This document shows, in pieces, positions 1 through 5,913 of a stretch of DNA of 13,814 nt. The notes under the pieces are model-generated. The model ran no database searches and was not told the origin of the DNA. It worked only from the letters and a program-made list of their open reading frames with translations. This DNA comes from an uncultured Aggregatibacter sp. GTDB lineage: Bacteria; Pseudomonadota; Gammaproteobacteria; Enterobacterales; Pasteurellaceae. The stretch covers positions 1 through 13,814 of the forward strand of contig NZ_CABFLM010000074.1 of the NCBI RefSeq assembly GCF_901873365.1, read 5' to 3'. The translations under genes were made by a program, and so were the position numbers. How positions within the stretch are numbered: the first letter of the stretch is position 1; each line of letters opens with the position of its first letter.

Positions 1-19
1 CATCAAGATGCACGCTACG
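1..19 (-). repeat. REP-like unit A, cut by the window edge
   Basis: The visible part is the 3' side of a palindrome of the type GTGCATC-AA-GATGCAC followed by GCTACG. Read on the minus strand it is GTAG followed by a short hairpin, the layout of REP elements mobilised by RAYT (TnpA-REP) transposases. The first bases of the left arm lie outside the window. It faces unit B: CAAGATGCACGCTACG at 4-19 and its near complement at 35-50 form a 16-bp inverted repeat with one mismatch. Confidence 0.7.
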
Positions 20-34
20 CAGGAAATCATAAAT

Positions 35-57
35 CGTAGCGTGCAACTTGTTGCACG
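35..57 (+). repeat. REP-like unit B (AAC/GTT type)
   Basis: GTAG at 36-39 is followed directly by an 8-bp stem (40-47 with 50-57, CGTGCAAC/GTTGCACG) around TT. The same sequence recurs, in either orientation, at 211-233, 10414-10436 and 10548-10570. Only the REP pattern supports the class; no RAYT transposase gene is in the window. Confidence 0.75.
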
Positions 58-131
58 AAATGAATAACGCGCTTGACGGTTGATAATACGTTGGTTGAAA
101 AAATACCTCCAAAAATTACCGCACTTTAGTT

Positions 132-233
132 CGTTCCGTGATTGATTCTGTCGTGCATCAAGATGCACGCTACGCAGGAAATCATGAATTACATATCGAG
201 GTTAATCATTCGTGCAACAAGTTGCACGCTACG
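132..233 (-). repeat. Composite REP (BIME-like) element, left copy, units C and D
   Basis: Two palindromes of different type lie in the same orientation. Unit C (152-174) has the ATC/GAT stem and unit D (211-233) the AAC/GTT stem. Both are flanked by GCTACG (GTAG on the minus strand), with about 36 bp of linker between them. The whole 102-bp block recurs inverted at 10414-10517 with about ten mismatches and one 2-nt indel, and the linker is conserved as well as the palindromes. The unit of duplication is therefore the composite rather than the single hairpin. Confidence 0.75.
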
Positions 234-247
234 GGGTAAATAAAGTG

Positions 248-278
248 CGGTCATTTTTTATAAAATTTTAAATGACCG
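248..278. repeat. 9-bp inverted repeat attached to an uptake signal
   Basis: CGGTCATTT at 248-256 and AAATGACCG at 270-278 are perfect complements around an A/T-only centre of 13 nt. The left arm shares its CGGT with the uptake signal at 243-251. The T-run lies inside the loop, so this is not a typical intrinsic terminator. It could mark the end of a transcript entering from the left or simply be an uptake-signal-associated hairpin. Confidence 0.4.
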
Positions 279-307
279 ATACGCGTTAAGACTGGCATTT
301 TCCGTGA

Positions 308-337
308 TTTACACATAATTCTTGAGTTTTTTATAGG
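308..337 (+). promoter_or_regulatory. Candidate promoter for cra
   Basis: TTTACA (308-313, 5/6 to the -35 consensus) and TATAGG (332-337, 4/6) are separated by 18 bp. A transcript starting near 344 would carry a leader of about 140 nt before the GTG start at 486. The region is AT-rich, so chance matches are possible. No GCTGAAAC-type Cra site was seen nearby. Confidence 0.35.
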
Positions 338-485
338 TTTTTCTGTCAAAAGGTGCAAAAATGAACCGCACTTTATAAAGCACTTCTAAAACTGTGATGG
401 ATGTCTGTTTTTTACATGCGCTAAAAGCGTAAACTCTACCTTACCCTATCAAATTCTCTATTTCTGACATTTATAAGGAGTTAAT

Positions 486-1472
486 GTGAAATTAGATGAA
501 ATTGCCAAACTTGCCGGTGTCTCTTGCACAACGGTGAGCTATGTTGTAAACGGAAAAGCCAAGCAATACCGTGTGAGTGATAGCACTATCAAAAAAGTGG
601 AAGCCTTAATTAAACAGTATGATTTTAAACCCAATGCAATGGCCGCCAGCCTGCGTGTAGGCAAAAGTAAAACCATCGGTTTAATTATTCCGGATTTTGA
701 GAATATCAGTTATGCCAAAATTGCTAACAATTTAGAAAATCATTTAAGAGAAATCGGCTATCAATTACTGATATCTTGCTCTAACGATAAAGTTAAAAAT
801 GAAGAAGACTGCGTAAAACACTTGTTACAACGCCAAATTGATGCCTTGGTGGTCTCTTCCGCATTGCCTTACAACACAGATTTTTACCAGCACACCAACA
901 TTCCGGTGATCGGTTTTGATCGCCAAATTCTATCGCCCAATGTCGTAAATCTTTTAACGGACGATGAAGGCGATGCCTATCGGTTAAGCCATGAGCTATT
1001 CAAGCAAGCCAAACAACAACGCATTCTATTTTTTGGCGCATTACCTGAATTGCCCATCAGCCAAGCCCGCGAAAAAGGCTTTCGTCAGGCGTTAGACGGG
1101 AAAAACATTAACACAACCTATTTGTACACGGATAACTTCCATAAAAACCATGCGGCCACCGCATTTTCTCGTTGGTTAGATCAAAATGAATTACCAACCT
1201 CGATTTTTACTACCTCTTTTACGCTGTTAGAAGGTGTGTTATTGGTGTTATTACAGCGACAAGGTCATATTCCGCCTCAACTCATGATTGCAACCTTTGG
1301 GCATTTTGAAATGTTGGAATTATTGGAAAATGCCGTGATTTGCAGTGTGCAAGATTATGACAAAATATCGCGATCGTTGTTAAATCTTGCGTTGAATGCT
1401 CTCTCGAAAAAACATAAAAACACGGTGAACACAACGCCTTTAATGCGGAAAATCGTTAAGTATCACTGTTGA
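486..1472 (+). CDS. cra: Catabolite repressor/activator Cra (FruR), LacI family
   Basis: A LacI-family transcription factor that in enterobacteria senses fructose 1-phosphate and controls sugar uptake and the glycolysis/gluconeogenesis balance. The N-terminus (MKLDEIAKLAGVS, then NGKAKQYRVS) is the distinctive Cra helix-turn-helix, followed by a hinge around residues 45-60 and a periplasmic-binding-protein-like effector domain containing IGLIIPD, HLLQRQIDA and IFTTSFTLLEGV. Length is 328 aa against 334 in E. coli. The start is GTG with AAGGAG at 475-480, 5 nt upstream. An out-of-frame ATG at 484 reads ATG-TGA across this start. Residue 14 is Cys where E. coli Cra has Arg, at the position equivalent to LacI Tyr17, a base-specificity residue. 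The last 17 nt overlap the convergent sanA. No fru operon is in the window, so the target set cannot be seen. Confidence 0.93.
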   Translation: MKLDEIAKLAGVSCTTVSYVVNGKAKQYRVSDSTIKKVEALIKQYDFKPNAMAASLRVGKSKTIGLIIPDFENISYAKIANNLENHLREIGYQLLISCSNDKVKNEEDCVKHLLQRQIDALVVSSALPYNTDFYQHTNIPVIGFDRQILSPNVVNLLTDDEGDAYRLSHELFKQAKQQRILFFGALPELPISQAREKGFRQALDGKNINTTYLYTDNFHKNHAATAFSRWLDQNELPTSIFTTSFTLLEGVLLVLLQRQGHIPPQLMIATFGHFEMLELLENAVICSVQDYDKISRSLLNLALNALSKKHKNTVNTTPLMRKIVKYHC

Positions 1473-2169
1473 TACTAGGAATGCTAAGTGGTGGGGGAAG
1501 CGGTTCCGGTTCTCCCAAAAAGTGCGGTTCTTTTTCGATGAGAATATCCCAAACCGCCTGTAGGCGTGCAAAAAACTCTCTGATTCTCACCCAAGAAGAC
1601 ACTTGCGGATAATCGGCGACAAAACAAATGGCGTCGATCTTGTGGAATTTCGCAATAAACAAGGCACGCTCACAATGGAACTTCTGCGAAATGATGGTAA
1701 AAGAATGTGCCTGAAAGACTTGATCGGCACGAACCACCGAATCCAATGTACGAAATCCGGCGAAATCTAAATAAATAAATTCCGGTGGCACGCCCATTCT
1801 TTTCAGATCTTTAAGCATCGTTCGTGGCTCATTGTATTGACGCGTGCGATTGTCTCCGCTTAACAATAAATAATCCACTTTTCTCGCTTCAAATAGACGT
1901 TGCGCCGCCAACAAGCGATTATGATAAAACAGATTCAATGCGTTATTGGCAAAGTACTTTGATGTGCCAAGCACTAAGCCGTAAGGGCGATTTGGGATTT
2001 TGGCAATATCGTAATAAATGTTCTCCCGAACATAATAACCAATCATGGCATCTACGATAATCAATAAAAAAACAGAAAACGCTACAAATCCACTCAAATA
2101 GCGCACGATTCGCTTAATGTGCAATCTGTCAAACAGGTTTTGTAACGTTTCTTTTAAAGCCAATTTCAT
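1456..2169 (-). CDS. sanA: SanA-family inner-membrane protein (ElyC/SanA/YdcF, DUF218)
   Basis: A 237-aa homologue of E. coli SanA, linked there to envelope barrier function (vancomycin exclusion at high temperature); its biochemical activity is not established. One N-terminal membrane segment (about residues 25-46) anchors a DUF218 domain. Strongly family-specific blocks are LVLGTSKY (65-72), YLLLSGDN (100-107), YNEPRTM (112-118), DFAGFRTLDSVVR (135-147), FHCERALFIA (164-173) and VRIREFFAR (194-202). The C-terminus is a proline-rich tail (PEPLPPPLSIP), and its coding sequence overlaps the 3' end of cra on the opposite strand by 17 bp, leaving no room for a terminator between them. No strong Shine-Dalgarno precedes the ATG, but the length matches the family (239 aa in E. 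coli). An uptake signal at 1520-1528 lies inside the gene. Confidence 0.9.
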   Translation of the reverse strand: MKLALKETLQNLFDRLHIKRIVRYLSGFVAFSVFLLIIVDAMIGYYVRENIYYDIAKIPNRPYGLVLGTSKYFANNALNLFYHNRLLAAQRLFEARKVDYLLLSGDNRTRQYNEPRTMLKDLKRMGVPPEFIYLDFAGFRTLDSVVRADQVFQAHSFTIISQKFHCERALFIAKFHKIDAICFVADYPQVSSWVRIREFFARLQAVWDILIEKEPHFLGEPEPLPPPLSIPSINSDT

Positions 2170-2181
2170 TGATGTGATTCA

Positions 2182-2209
2182 GATAAAAATGATTATTAAC
2201 AAAATAATC
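2182..2209. promoter_or_regulatory. AT-rich palindromes upstream of sanA
   Basis: GATTATT (2191-2197) and AATAATC (2203-2209) form a perfect 7-bp inverted repeat around AACAA. The overlapping 2182-2200 matches the 19-bp Fur-box consensus at 14 positions by my count. In such AT-rich DNA this may be chance. The site sits 13-40 bp upstream of the sanA start and could act on sanA. Confidence 0.25.
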
Positions 2210-2248
2210 AAAACAACACGGAAATTCAAGCGTAATCTTTGTTTCTAC

Positions 2249-2280
2249 AGACTTCAAAACTTCTAGATGTTTAGATGGCT
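2249..2280 (+). promoter_or_regulatory. MetJ-type operator: four tandem met boxes
   Basis: Four contiguous 8-mers, AGACTTCA, AAACTTCT, AGATGTTT and AGATGGCT, each match the met-box consensus AGACGTCT at 6 of 8 positions. MetJ binds tandem 8-bp boxes cooperatively with S-adenosylmethionine as co-repressor. The array ends 8 bp before the -35 element of the metX promoter, and the following 8-mer (4/8) may extend it toward that promoter. MetJ itself is not encoded in the window. Confidence 0.65.
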
Positions 2281-2288
2281 AAATTTCC

Positions 2289-2317
2289 TTGACAAGCGCT
2301 AAGGCAAGCGGTAGTTT
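2289..2317 (+). promoter_or_regulatory. metX promoter
   Basis: A perfect -35 TTGACA (2289-2294) is followed 17 bp later by TAGTTT (2312-2317, 3/6). The expected transcription start is near 2324, downstream of the first in-frame ATG at 2318. That ATG therefore cannot be the main start, and the metX start moves to 2342 or 2351. The met boxes just upstream support this as the regulated promoter. Confidence 0.55.
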
Positions 2318-2350
2318 ATGCGCCTATTCTTGATAACCCAAATGCCGGCA

Positions 2351-3445
2351 ATGACAATTAAAACAACAACGCTTTTTACCCAGCAACCCTTAGATCTCCT
2401 TTTAGGTGGCCAACTTGATCATATTGATGTCGCCTACCAAACCTATGGTGAGCTCAATGCGGAGAAAAGCAATGCGGTATTGATTTGTCATGCATTAACC
2501 GGTGATGCCGAACCCTATTTTGCGAAAGAGCAACATCAAGAAGGCTGGTGGCAAAATTTTATGGGCGATGGTTTGGCATTAGACACCTCCCGTTATTTCT
2601 TTATTTGTTCGAATGTTCTCGGCGGCTGTAAAGGCACTACCGGCCCGGCTTCACTTAATCCGAAAACCAACCGTCCTTATGGCAGTCAATTTCCTTCTGT
2701 GATGGTGCAAGATTTAATCAAAGTGCAAAAAGCCTTGCTGGATACCCTCGAAATCCCACATTTACACGCCATTATTGGTGGCTCTTTCGGTGGTATGCAA
2801 GCCACTCAATGGGCGATTGATTACCCGGATTTTGTCTCTAATGTGGTCAATCTTTGCTCTTCTCTTTCTTTCAGCGCAGAAGCCATTGGATTTAATCATG
2901 TCATGCGACAAGCTGTCATTAACGATCCGCATTTCAACAATGGAGATTATTACGATGGCGAAAAACCGGAGAAAGGGCTCGCCATTGCGCGTATGCTGGG
3001 TATGCTCACTTATCGCACTGACATACAACTAAATAAAGCCTTTGGGCGCGCCACCAAAGCGGAGGGGAATTTACAGGGTGATTATTTCCAAGTGGAGTCC
3101 TATTTAAGTTATCAAGGGCAGAAATTTCTTGCCCGATTCGATGCCAATAGCTATTTGCATTTATTGCGCGCGTTAGATTTATACGATCCCAGCATCGGGT
3201 ATGCCGATTTGAACACGGCACTTTCTCGCATCAAAGCCGCTTATACCCTCGTCGCGGTAGAAAACGATCAACTTTTTAAACTGCCGGAATTGCGTAAAAG
3301 TAAGCAATTATTAGAACAAAGTGGTGTGCGCTTGACGTATCATGAATTCGCCTCCGATTACGGGCATGATGCGTTTTTGGTGGACTACGCATTTTTTGAA
3401 AAGAAAATTCGCGACGGATTGGCTGGCGACGCCTTAAATACATAA
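2351..3445 (+). CDS. metX: Homoserine O-acetyltransferase MetX
   Basis: Transfers acetyl from acetyl-CoA to L-homoserine, the committed step of methionine synthesis, as a cytosolic alpha/beta-hydrolase-fold enzyme. From Met at 2351 the protein has 364 aa, close to the H. influenzae enzyme (358). The nucleophile is Ser145 in GGSFGG (143-148); Asp306 (in ENDQLF) and His339 (in YGHDAF) complete the triad. GGCKGTTGP (91-99) and ICHALTGDAE (45-54) are family blocks. The open frame extends upstream to ATG 2318, but that codon abuts the -10 element and homologues start near 2351; ATG 2342 (+3 aa) is possible. No strong ribosome site precedes any candidate. Met boxes and a TTGACA promoter precede it, so MetJ/S-adenosylmethionine repression is likely. 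It appears monocistronic, closed by the hairpin at 3451-3500. Confidence 0.95.
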   Translation: MTIKTTTLFTQQPLDLLLGGQLDHIDVAYQTYGELNAEKSNAVLICHALTGDAEPYFAKEQHQEGWWQNFMGDGLALDTSRYFFICSNVLGGCKGTTGPASLNPKTNRPYGSQFPSVMVQDLIKVQKALLDTLEIPHLHAIIGGSFGGMQATQWAIDYPDFVSNVVNLCSSLSFSAEAIGFNHVMRQAVINDPHFNNGDYYDGEKPEKGLAIARMLGMLTYRTDIQLNKAFGRATKAEGNLQGDYFQVESYLSYQGQKFLARFDANSYLHLLRALDLYDPSIGYADLNTALSRIKAAYTLVAVENDQLFKLPELRKSKQLLEQSGVRLTYHEFASDYGHDAFLVDYAFFEKKIRDGLAGDALNT

Positions 3446-3450
3446 AAAAC

Positions 3451-3500
3451 AAACCGCACTTTAAGATGAAATCCGCTGAATTCCTCTTAAAGTGCGGTTT
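3451..3500. terminator. Bidirectional terminator made of inverted uptake signals
   Basis: A perfect 16-bp stem, 3451-3466 with 3485-3500, has an 18-nt loop. Each arm contains one uptake signal core (3453-3461 and 3490-3498). On the plus strand ATTTTTC follows, closing metX; on the minus strand GTTTTTTA follows, closing the small gene at 3520-3600. The minus-direction T-tract is the better of the two. Confidence 0.9.
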
Positions 3501-3519
3501 ATTTTTCGTGATTTTCTGT

Positions 3520-3600
3520 CTAAAAAATTGATGTGGCCAAAATCACAACAACACTTAAAGACAACACAACCATCATCATGGCATAACCGAAAGTACCCAT
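3520..3600 (-). CDS. ynhF: Small membrane protein, probable YnhF/CydH homologue (26 aa)
   Basis: A 26-residue ORF beginning MGTFGYAMMMVV and ending VILATSIF, almost entirely one hydrophobic helix. It has a Shine-Dalgarno (GAGG, minus strand) 6 nt before the ATG and its own intrinsic terminator about 20 nt past the stop, so it looks like a complete gene. It is divergent from purR. As I recall, E. coli ynhF lies in the same place and orientation relative to purR and encodes a 29-aa peptide with a similar VLxLxVxVxL pattern, now known as CydH, an accessory subunit of cytochrome bd-I oxidase. The coding call rests on what is seen here. The family assignment rests on synteny, size and hydrophobic pattern, without an alignment. 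The cyd genes are not in the window. Confidence 0.65.
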   Translation of the reverse strand: MGTFGYAMMMVVLSLSVVVILATSIF

Positions 3601-3721
3601 TTTTAACCTCGTTAATCATTGATCTAGTATGAAACTAGCCACATTTTAACAAAAAATTTACGCAAAACGCCAGCCTAATCTGAAAAAGTGTGACAAAGTA
3701 CAAAATTTTGCCTTTCCACCC

Positions 3722-3750
3722 TTAACCAATCCCTCTTCCCTCTTTATAAT
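3722..3750 (+). promoter_or_regulatory. purR promoter
   Basis: TTAACC (3722-3727, 4/6) and a perfect TATAAT (3745-3750) are 17 bp apart. The expected start near 3757 gives a leader of about 23 nt with ACGGAG (3768-3773) 6 nt before the ATG. A 10-bp palindrome CAAAATTTTG (3701-3710) lies just upstream. It resembles a PurR box only weakly and lacks the central CpG. Confidence 0.7.
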
Positions 3751-3779
3751 AGCTCAAATTTTTTTTTACGGAGCAAATT

Positions 3780-4781
3780 ATGGCAACGATCAAAGATGTC
3801 GCCAAAATGGCCGGCGTTTCCACCACCACCGTTTCGCACGTGATTAACAAAACCCGTTTCGTGGCGGAAGAAACCGAAAAATTAGTGCTACAAGCAATTC
3901 AAGATCTCAAGTATTCCCCAAGTGCGGTCGCGCGTAGCTTAAAAGTGAATACCACAAAATCCATCGGGATGATCGTGACCACCAGCGAAGCGCCTTATTT
4001 TGCGGAAATTATTCACGCCGTAGAAGAACATTGCTACCGCCAAGGGTATTCGCTCTTTCTGTGCAACACGCAAAATAACGCAGAAAAAATCCGCAATCAT
4101 TTGGATATGCTTGCTCAAAAACGAGTGGATGGCATTTTAGTGATGTGTTCGGAGTATTTGCCGGATTCCTTGAATATATTAACTAACTTTGAAACCATTC
4201 CAATGGTTGTCATGGATTGGGGCCCGAATGTTGATACAGATATCATTCAAGACAACAGTTTTAATGGCGGTTATTTAGCCACTCAACATCTTATTGAAAA
4301 TGGTCATAAACACATTGGGATTATTGCCGGTGAACTCTCCAAAACCACAGCAAAAACCCGTTACGAAGGCTTTGTGCACGCCATGCAAGAGGCTGGATTA
4401 ACGATCAACCCAAATTGGGTGATGGAAGGTTTTTTTGAACCGGAAGACGGCTATGAATGCATGAACAAAATTTTACGGCAAGACACCTTGCCAACGGCTG
4501 TATTTTGTTGCAATGACGTCATGGCATTAGGTGCAATTTCCGCCATTGGCGAAAAAGGCTTGCGCGTGCCGGATGATATTTCGATCATTGGCTATGACAA
4601 TATTCACTCCTCTCGTTTCTATTCGCCACCGCTGACGACCATCCACCAATCCAAATCCCGTTTGGGAGTGCAGGCAGTCAATTTGTTATTTGAGCGCATT
4701 AACCATAAATCCGAACAGCGGGAAACACTCGAAATCCACCCCGAACTGGTTATTCGCAAATCAGTAAAAAAAATCTCGTAA
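3780..4781 (+). CDS. purR: Purine repressor PurR, LacI family
   Basis: Represses purine biosynthesis genes when bound to hypoxanthine or guanine. The first 60 residues are nearly identical to E. coli PurR: helix-turn-helix MATIKDVAKMAGVSTTTVSH, then FVAEET, then the hinge YSPSAVARSLKVN with Leu54, which in E. coli PurR intercalates at the operator's central CpG. In the effector domain MVVMDWG places Trp147 as in E. coli. The counterpart of E. coli Arg190 is Lys188, with the neighbouring Thr kept, a conservative change in the purine pocket. Length is 333 aa against 341, the difference being mostly a shorter C-terminal tail. Its own promoter and Shine-Dalgarno are clear. epmC begins 18 nt after the stop, so the two are probably co-transcribed. 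An uptake signal (3920-3928) is embedded in the coding sequence. Confidence 0.96.
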   Translation: MATIKDVAKMAGVSTTTVSHVINKTRFVAEETEKLVLQAIQDLKYSPSAVARSLKVNTTKSIGMIVTTSEAPYFAEIIHAVEEHCYRQGYSLFLCNTQNNAEKIRNHLDMLAQKRVDGILVMCSEYLPDSLNILTNFETIPMVVMDWGPNVDTDIIQDNSFNGGYLATQHLIENGHKHIGIIAGELSKTTAKTRYEGFVHAMQEAGLTINPNWVMEGFFEPEDGYECMNKILRQDTLPTAVFCCNDVMALGAISAIGEKGLRVPDDISIIGYDNIHSSRFYSPPLTTIHQSKSRLGVQAVNLLFERINHKSEQRETLEIHPELVIRKSVKKIS

Positions 4782-4799
4782 AGCTTTTGAGAGACAGAC

Positions 4800-5336
4800 A
4801 TGGAACATGACATTAACGATTTAATCGCGATTTTTAATCAATGTTTTGAACAAGAATACAACACGAAATTGGTTAAAGGTGGCGATGAACCCTTATATGT
4901 GCCGGCAAATGACACTTGCCCCTATAATGCCATCTATTTTGCTCGTGGTTTTTATAGCAGCGGGCTACATGAAATTGCCCATTGGTTAGTCGCCGGAAAA
5001 GAACGCCGCAAATTAGAGGATTTTGGCTATTGGTACGAACCGGATGGCAGAACGGAAGAACAGCAACGTTTATTTGAGCAGGTTGAAGTCAAACCACAAG
5101 CCTTAGAATGGATCCTTGCTACCGCGGCAAATTTTCGTTATTTTGCAAGCTCGGATAATCTCAATGGTCAGCCCGGCGACACCCAACCATTTAAACTCGC
5201 CGTTTATCGACAAGTACAACATTATGCCTCAGCAGGCTTGCCAAAACGCGCCGAAACACTTCGTCAAGCGCTGGCGAAATTCTATGGCACGGAAGATACC
5301 ATTGACTTAGCCAAATTCGATGTCACCAAAATCTAA
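4800..5336 (+). CDS. epmC: Elongation factor P hydroxylase EpmC (YfcM)
   Basis: EpmC hydroxylates the beta-lysylated lysine of elongation factor P, the last step after EpmB and EpmA, a modification pathway that helps ribosomes through proline stretches. The 178-aa protein matches E. coli YfcM in order and spacing: IFNQCF (11-16), KGGDEPLYVPA (26-36), PYNAIYFARGFYSS (41-54), HEIAHW (57-62), DFGYWYEPDGR (74-84) and VEVKPQALEW (95-104). His57, Glu58 and His61 form the presumed metal-binding HExxH. The start at 4800 lies 18 nt after purR, with a purine-rich GAGAGAC upstream, and no separate promoter was seen. Modifying partners epmA, epmB and efp are outside the window, so function rests on homology. 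A hairpin with a T-run follows. Confidence 0.92.
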   Translation: MEHDINDLIAIFNQCFEQEYNTKLVKGGDEPLYVPANDTCPYNAIYFARGFYSSGLHEIAHWLVAGKERRKLEDFGYWYEPDGRTEEQQRLFEQVEVKPQALEWILATAANFRYFASSDNLNGQPGDTQPFKLAVYRQVQHYASAGLPKRAETLRQALAKFYGTEDTIDLAKFDVTKI

Positions 5337-5360
5337 CTCAGTGATTCTATCTCATTTTTA

Positions 5361-5414
5361 ACCGCACTTTTACGCATTCTTCCCTTTCTTAAACCTAAAA
5401 GTGCAGTGTTTTTT
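5361..5414. terminator. Bidirectional terminator between epmC and yciU
   Basis: ACCGCACTTTTA (5361-5372) pairs with TAAAAGTGCAGT (5396-5407), 12 bp with one mismatch and a 23-nt loop, followed by TTTTTT at 5409-5414. One arm is an exact uptake signal and the other a one-base variant. On the minus strand the odd position becomes a G-U pair. It serves both convergent genes; yciU ends at 5417. Confidence 0.7.
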
Positions 5415-5416
5415 CA

Positions 5417-5725
5417 TTATTCTTTCCAGATAATATGATATTGACGATCCTTTTCTTCATGAGAAATCAGGAATTTGGCAAAAACGTCATCCATCACATC
5501 TTGCTCATTCACCAACCCAATCCACACTTCCGCATAAGCCTCAGGATCAATTAAAACCCCGATTTCCTCTTCCCAATTCTCCGCCGTTTCAACAAATTCA
5601 ACCGCGCCTCGCTCTTCAAATTGAAGGTTAAACAACAGAATATCTGCCGGAGAAAGATTCTCCGGTGCCATTTCAAGGAAAATATCGTAAGCCATGTCAA
5701 TGGCCATATCAGGATCAAGTTTCAT
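5417..5725 (-). CDS. yciU: Putative double-stranded DNA mimic protein (YciU / HI1450 family, DUF440)
   Basis: A 102-aa, strongly acidic protein matching E. coli YciU and H. influenzae HI1450. The structure of HI1450 shows surface carboxylates arranged like DNA phosphates, and it was reported to bind the nucleoid protein HU. Diagnostic blocks are AYDIFLEMAPENLSPAD (12-28), LLFNLQFEERG (30-40), AEVWIGL (64-70), DDVFAKFLIS (78-87) and the C-terminal HIIWKE. The ATG at 5725 has AGGA 8 nt upstream on the minus strand. It stands alone, convergent with epmC and divergent from ttcA. The partner in this organism is unknown. Confidence 0.9.
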   Translation of the reverse strand: MKLDPDMAIDMAYDIFLEMAPENLSPADILLFNLQFEERGAVEFVETAENWEEEIGVLIDPEAYAEVWIGLVNEQDVMDDVFAKFLISHEEKDRQYHIIWKE

Positions 5726-5853
5726 TTGTTCAGTCCTATTTCAGTTTCATTAATAAAATTGAGAGGGATCATAGCATATTCTGCCCCAAGACCGGTCGTT
5801 TTCTTAATTTCTCACACCAAGTGCGGTGTGTTTTAAGATCGTTTTAATTCATT

Positions 5854-5882
5854 TATACAAACCTTAAGGCTTCGTATATAAT
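5854..5882 (+). promoter_or_regulatory. ttcA promoter
   Basis: TATACA (5854-5859, 4/6) and a perfect TATAAT (5877-5882) are 17 bp apart. The -10 element overlaps the first in-frame ATG of the ttcA frame (5881), so transcription should start near 5889 and that ATG would be excluded. This supports the start at 5914. Confidence 0.65.
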
Positions 5883-5913
5883 GAGCCGCTTTCCAAATAA
5901 CCGAATAAACACA

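Noticed and set aside
1..233. CRISPR-like array from repeated short palindromes
   Set aside because: Spacing is irregular, units occur in both orientations, linkers are conserved rather than unique, and no cas genes are present. The REP explanation fits better.
2301..2312. Actinobacillus-type uptake signal (ACAAGCGGT) near the metX promoter
   Set aside because: GCAAGCGGT differs by one base and is isolated, while the window is full of the other uptake-signal type.
3698..3713. PurR autoregulatory box before purR
   Set aside because: Only 10 of 16 positions agree with the PurR palindrome and the central CpG needed for Leu54 intercalation is absent. A second candidate near 3660 is only a half-site (ACGCAAA).
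5813..5830. Small intrinsic terminator (CACACC/GGTGTG then TTTT) before ttcA
   Set aside because: No plus-strand gene ends there, and the 6-bp stem comes from bases flanking an uptake signal.
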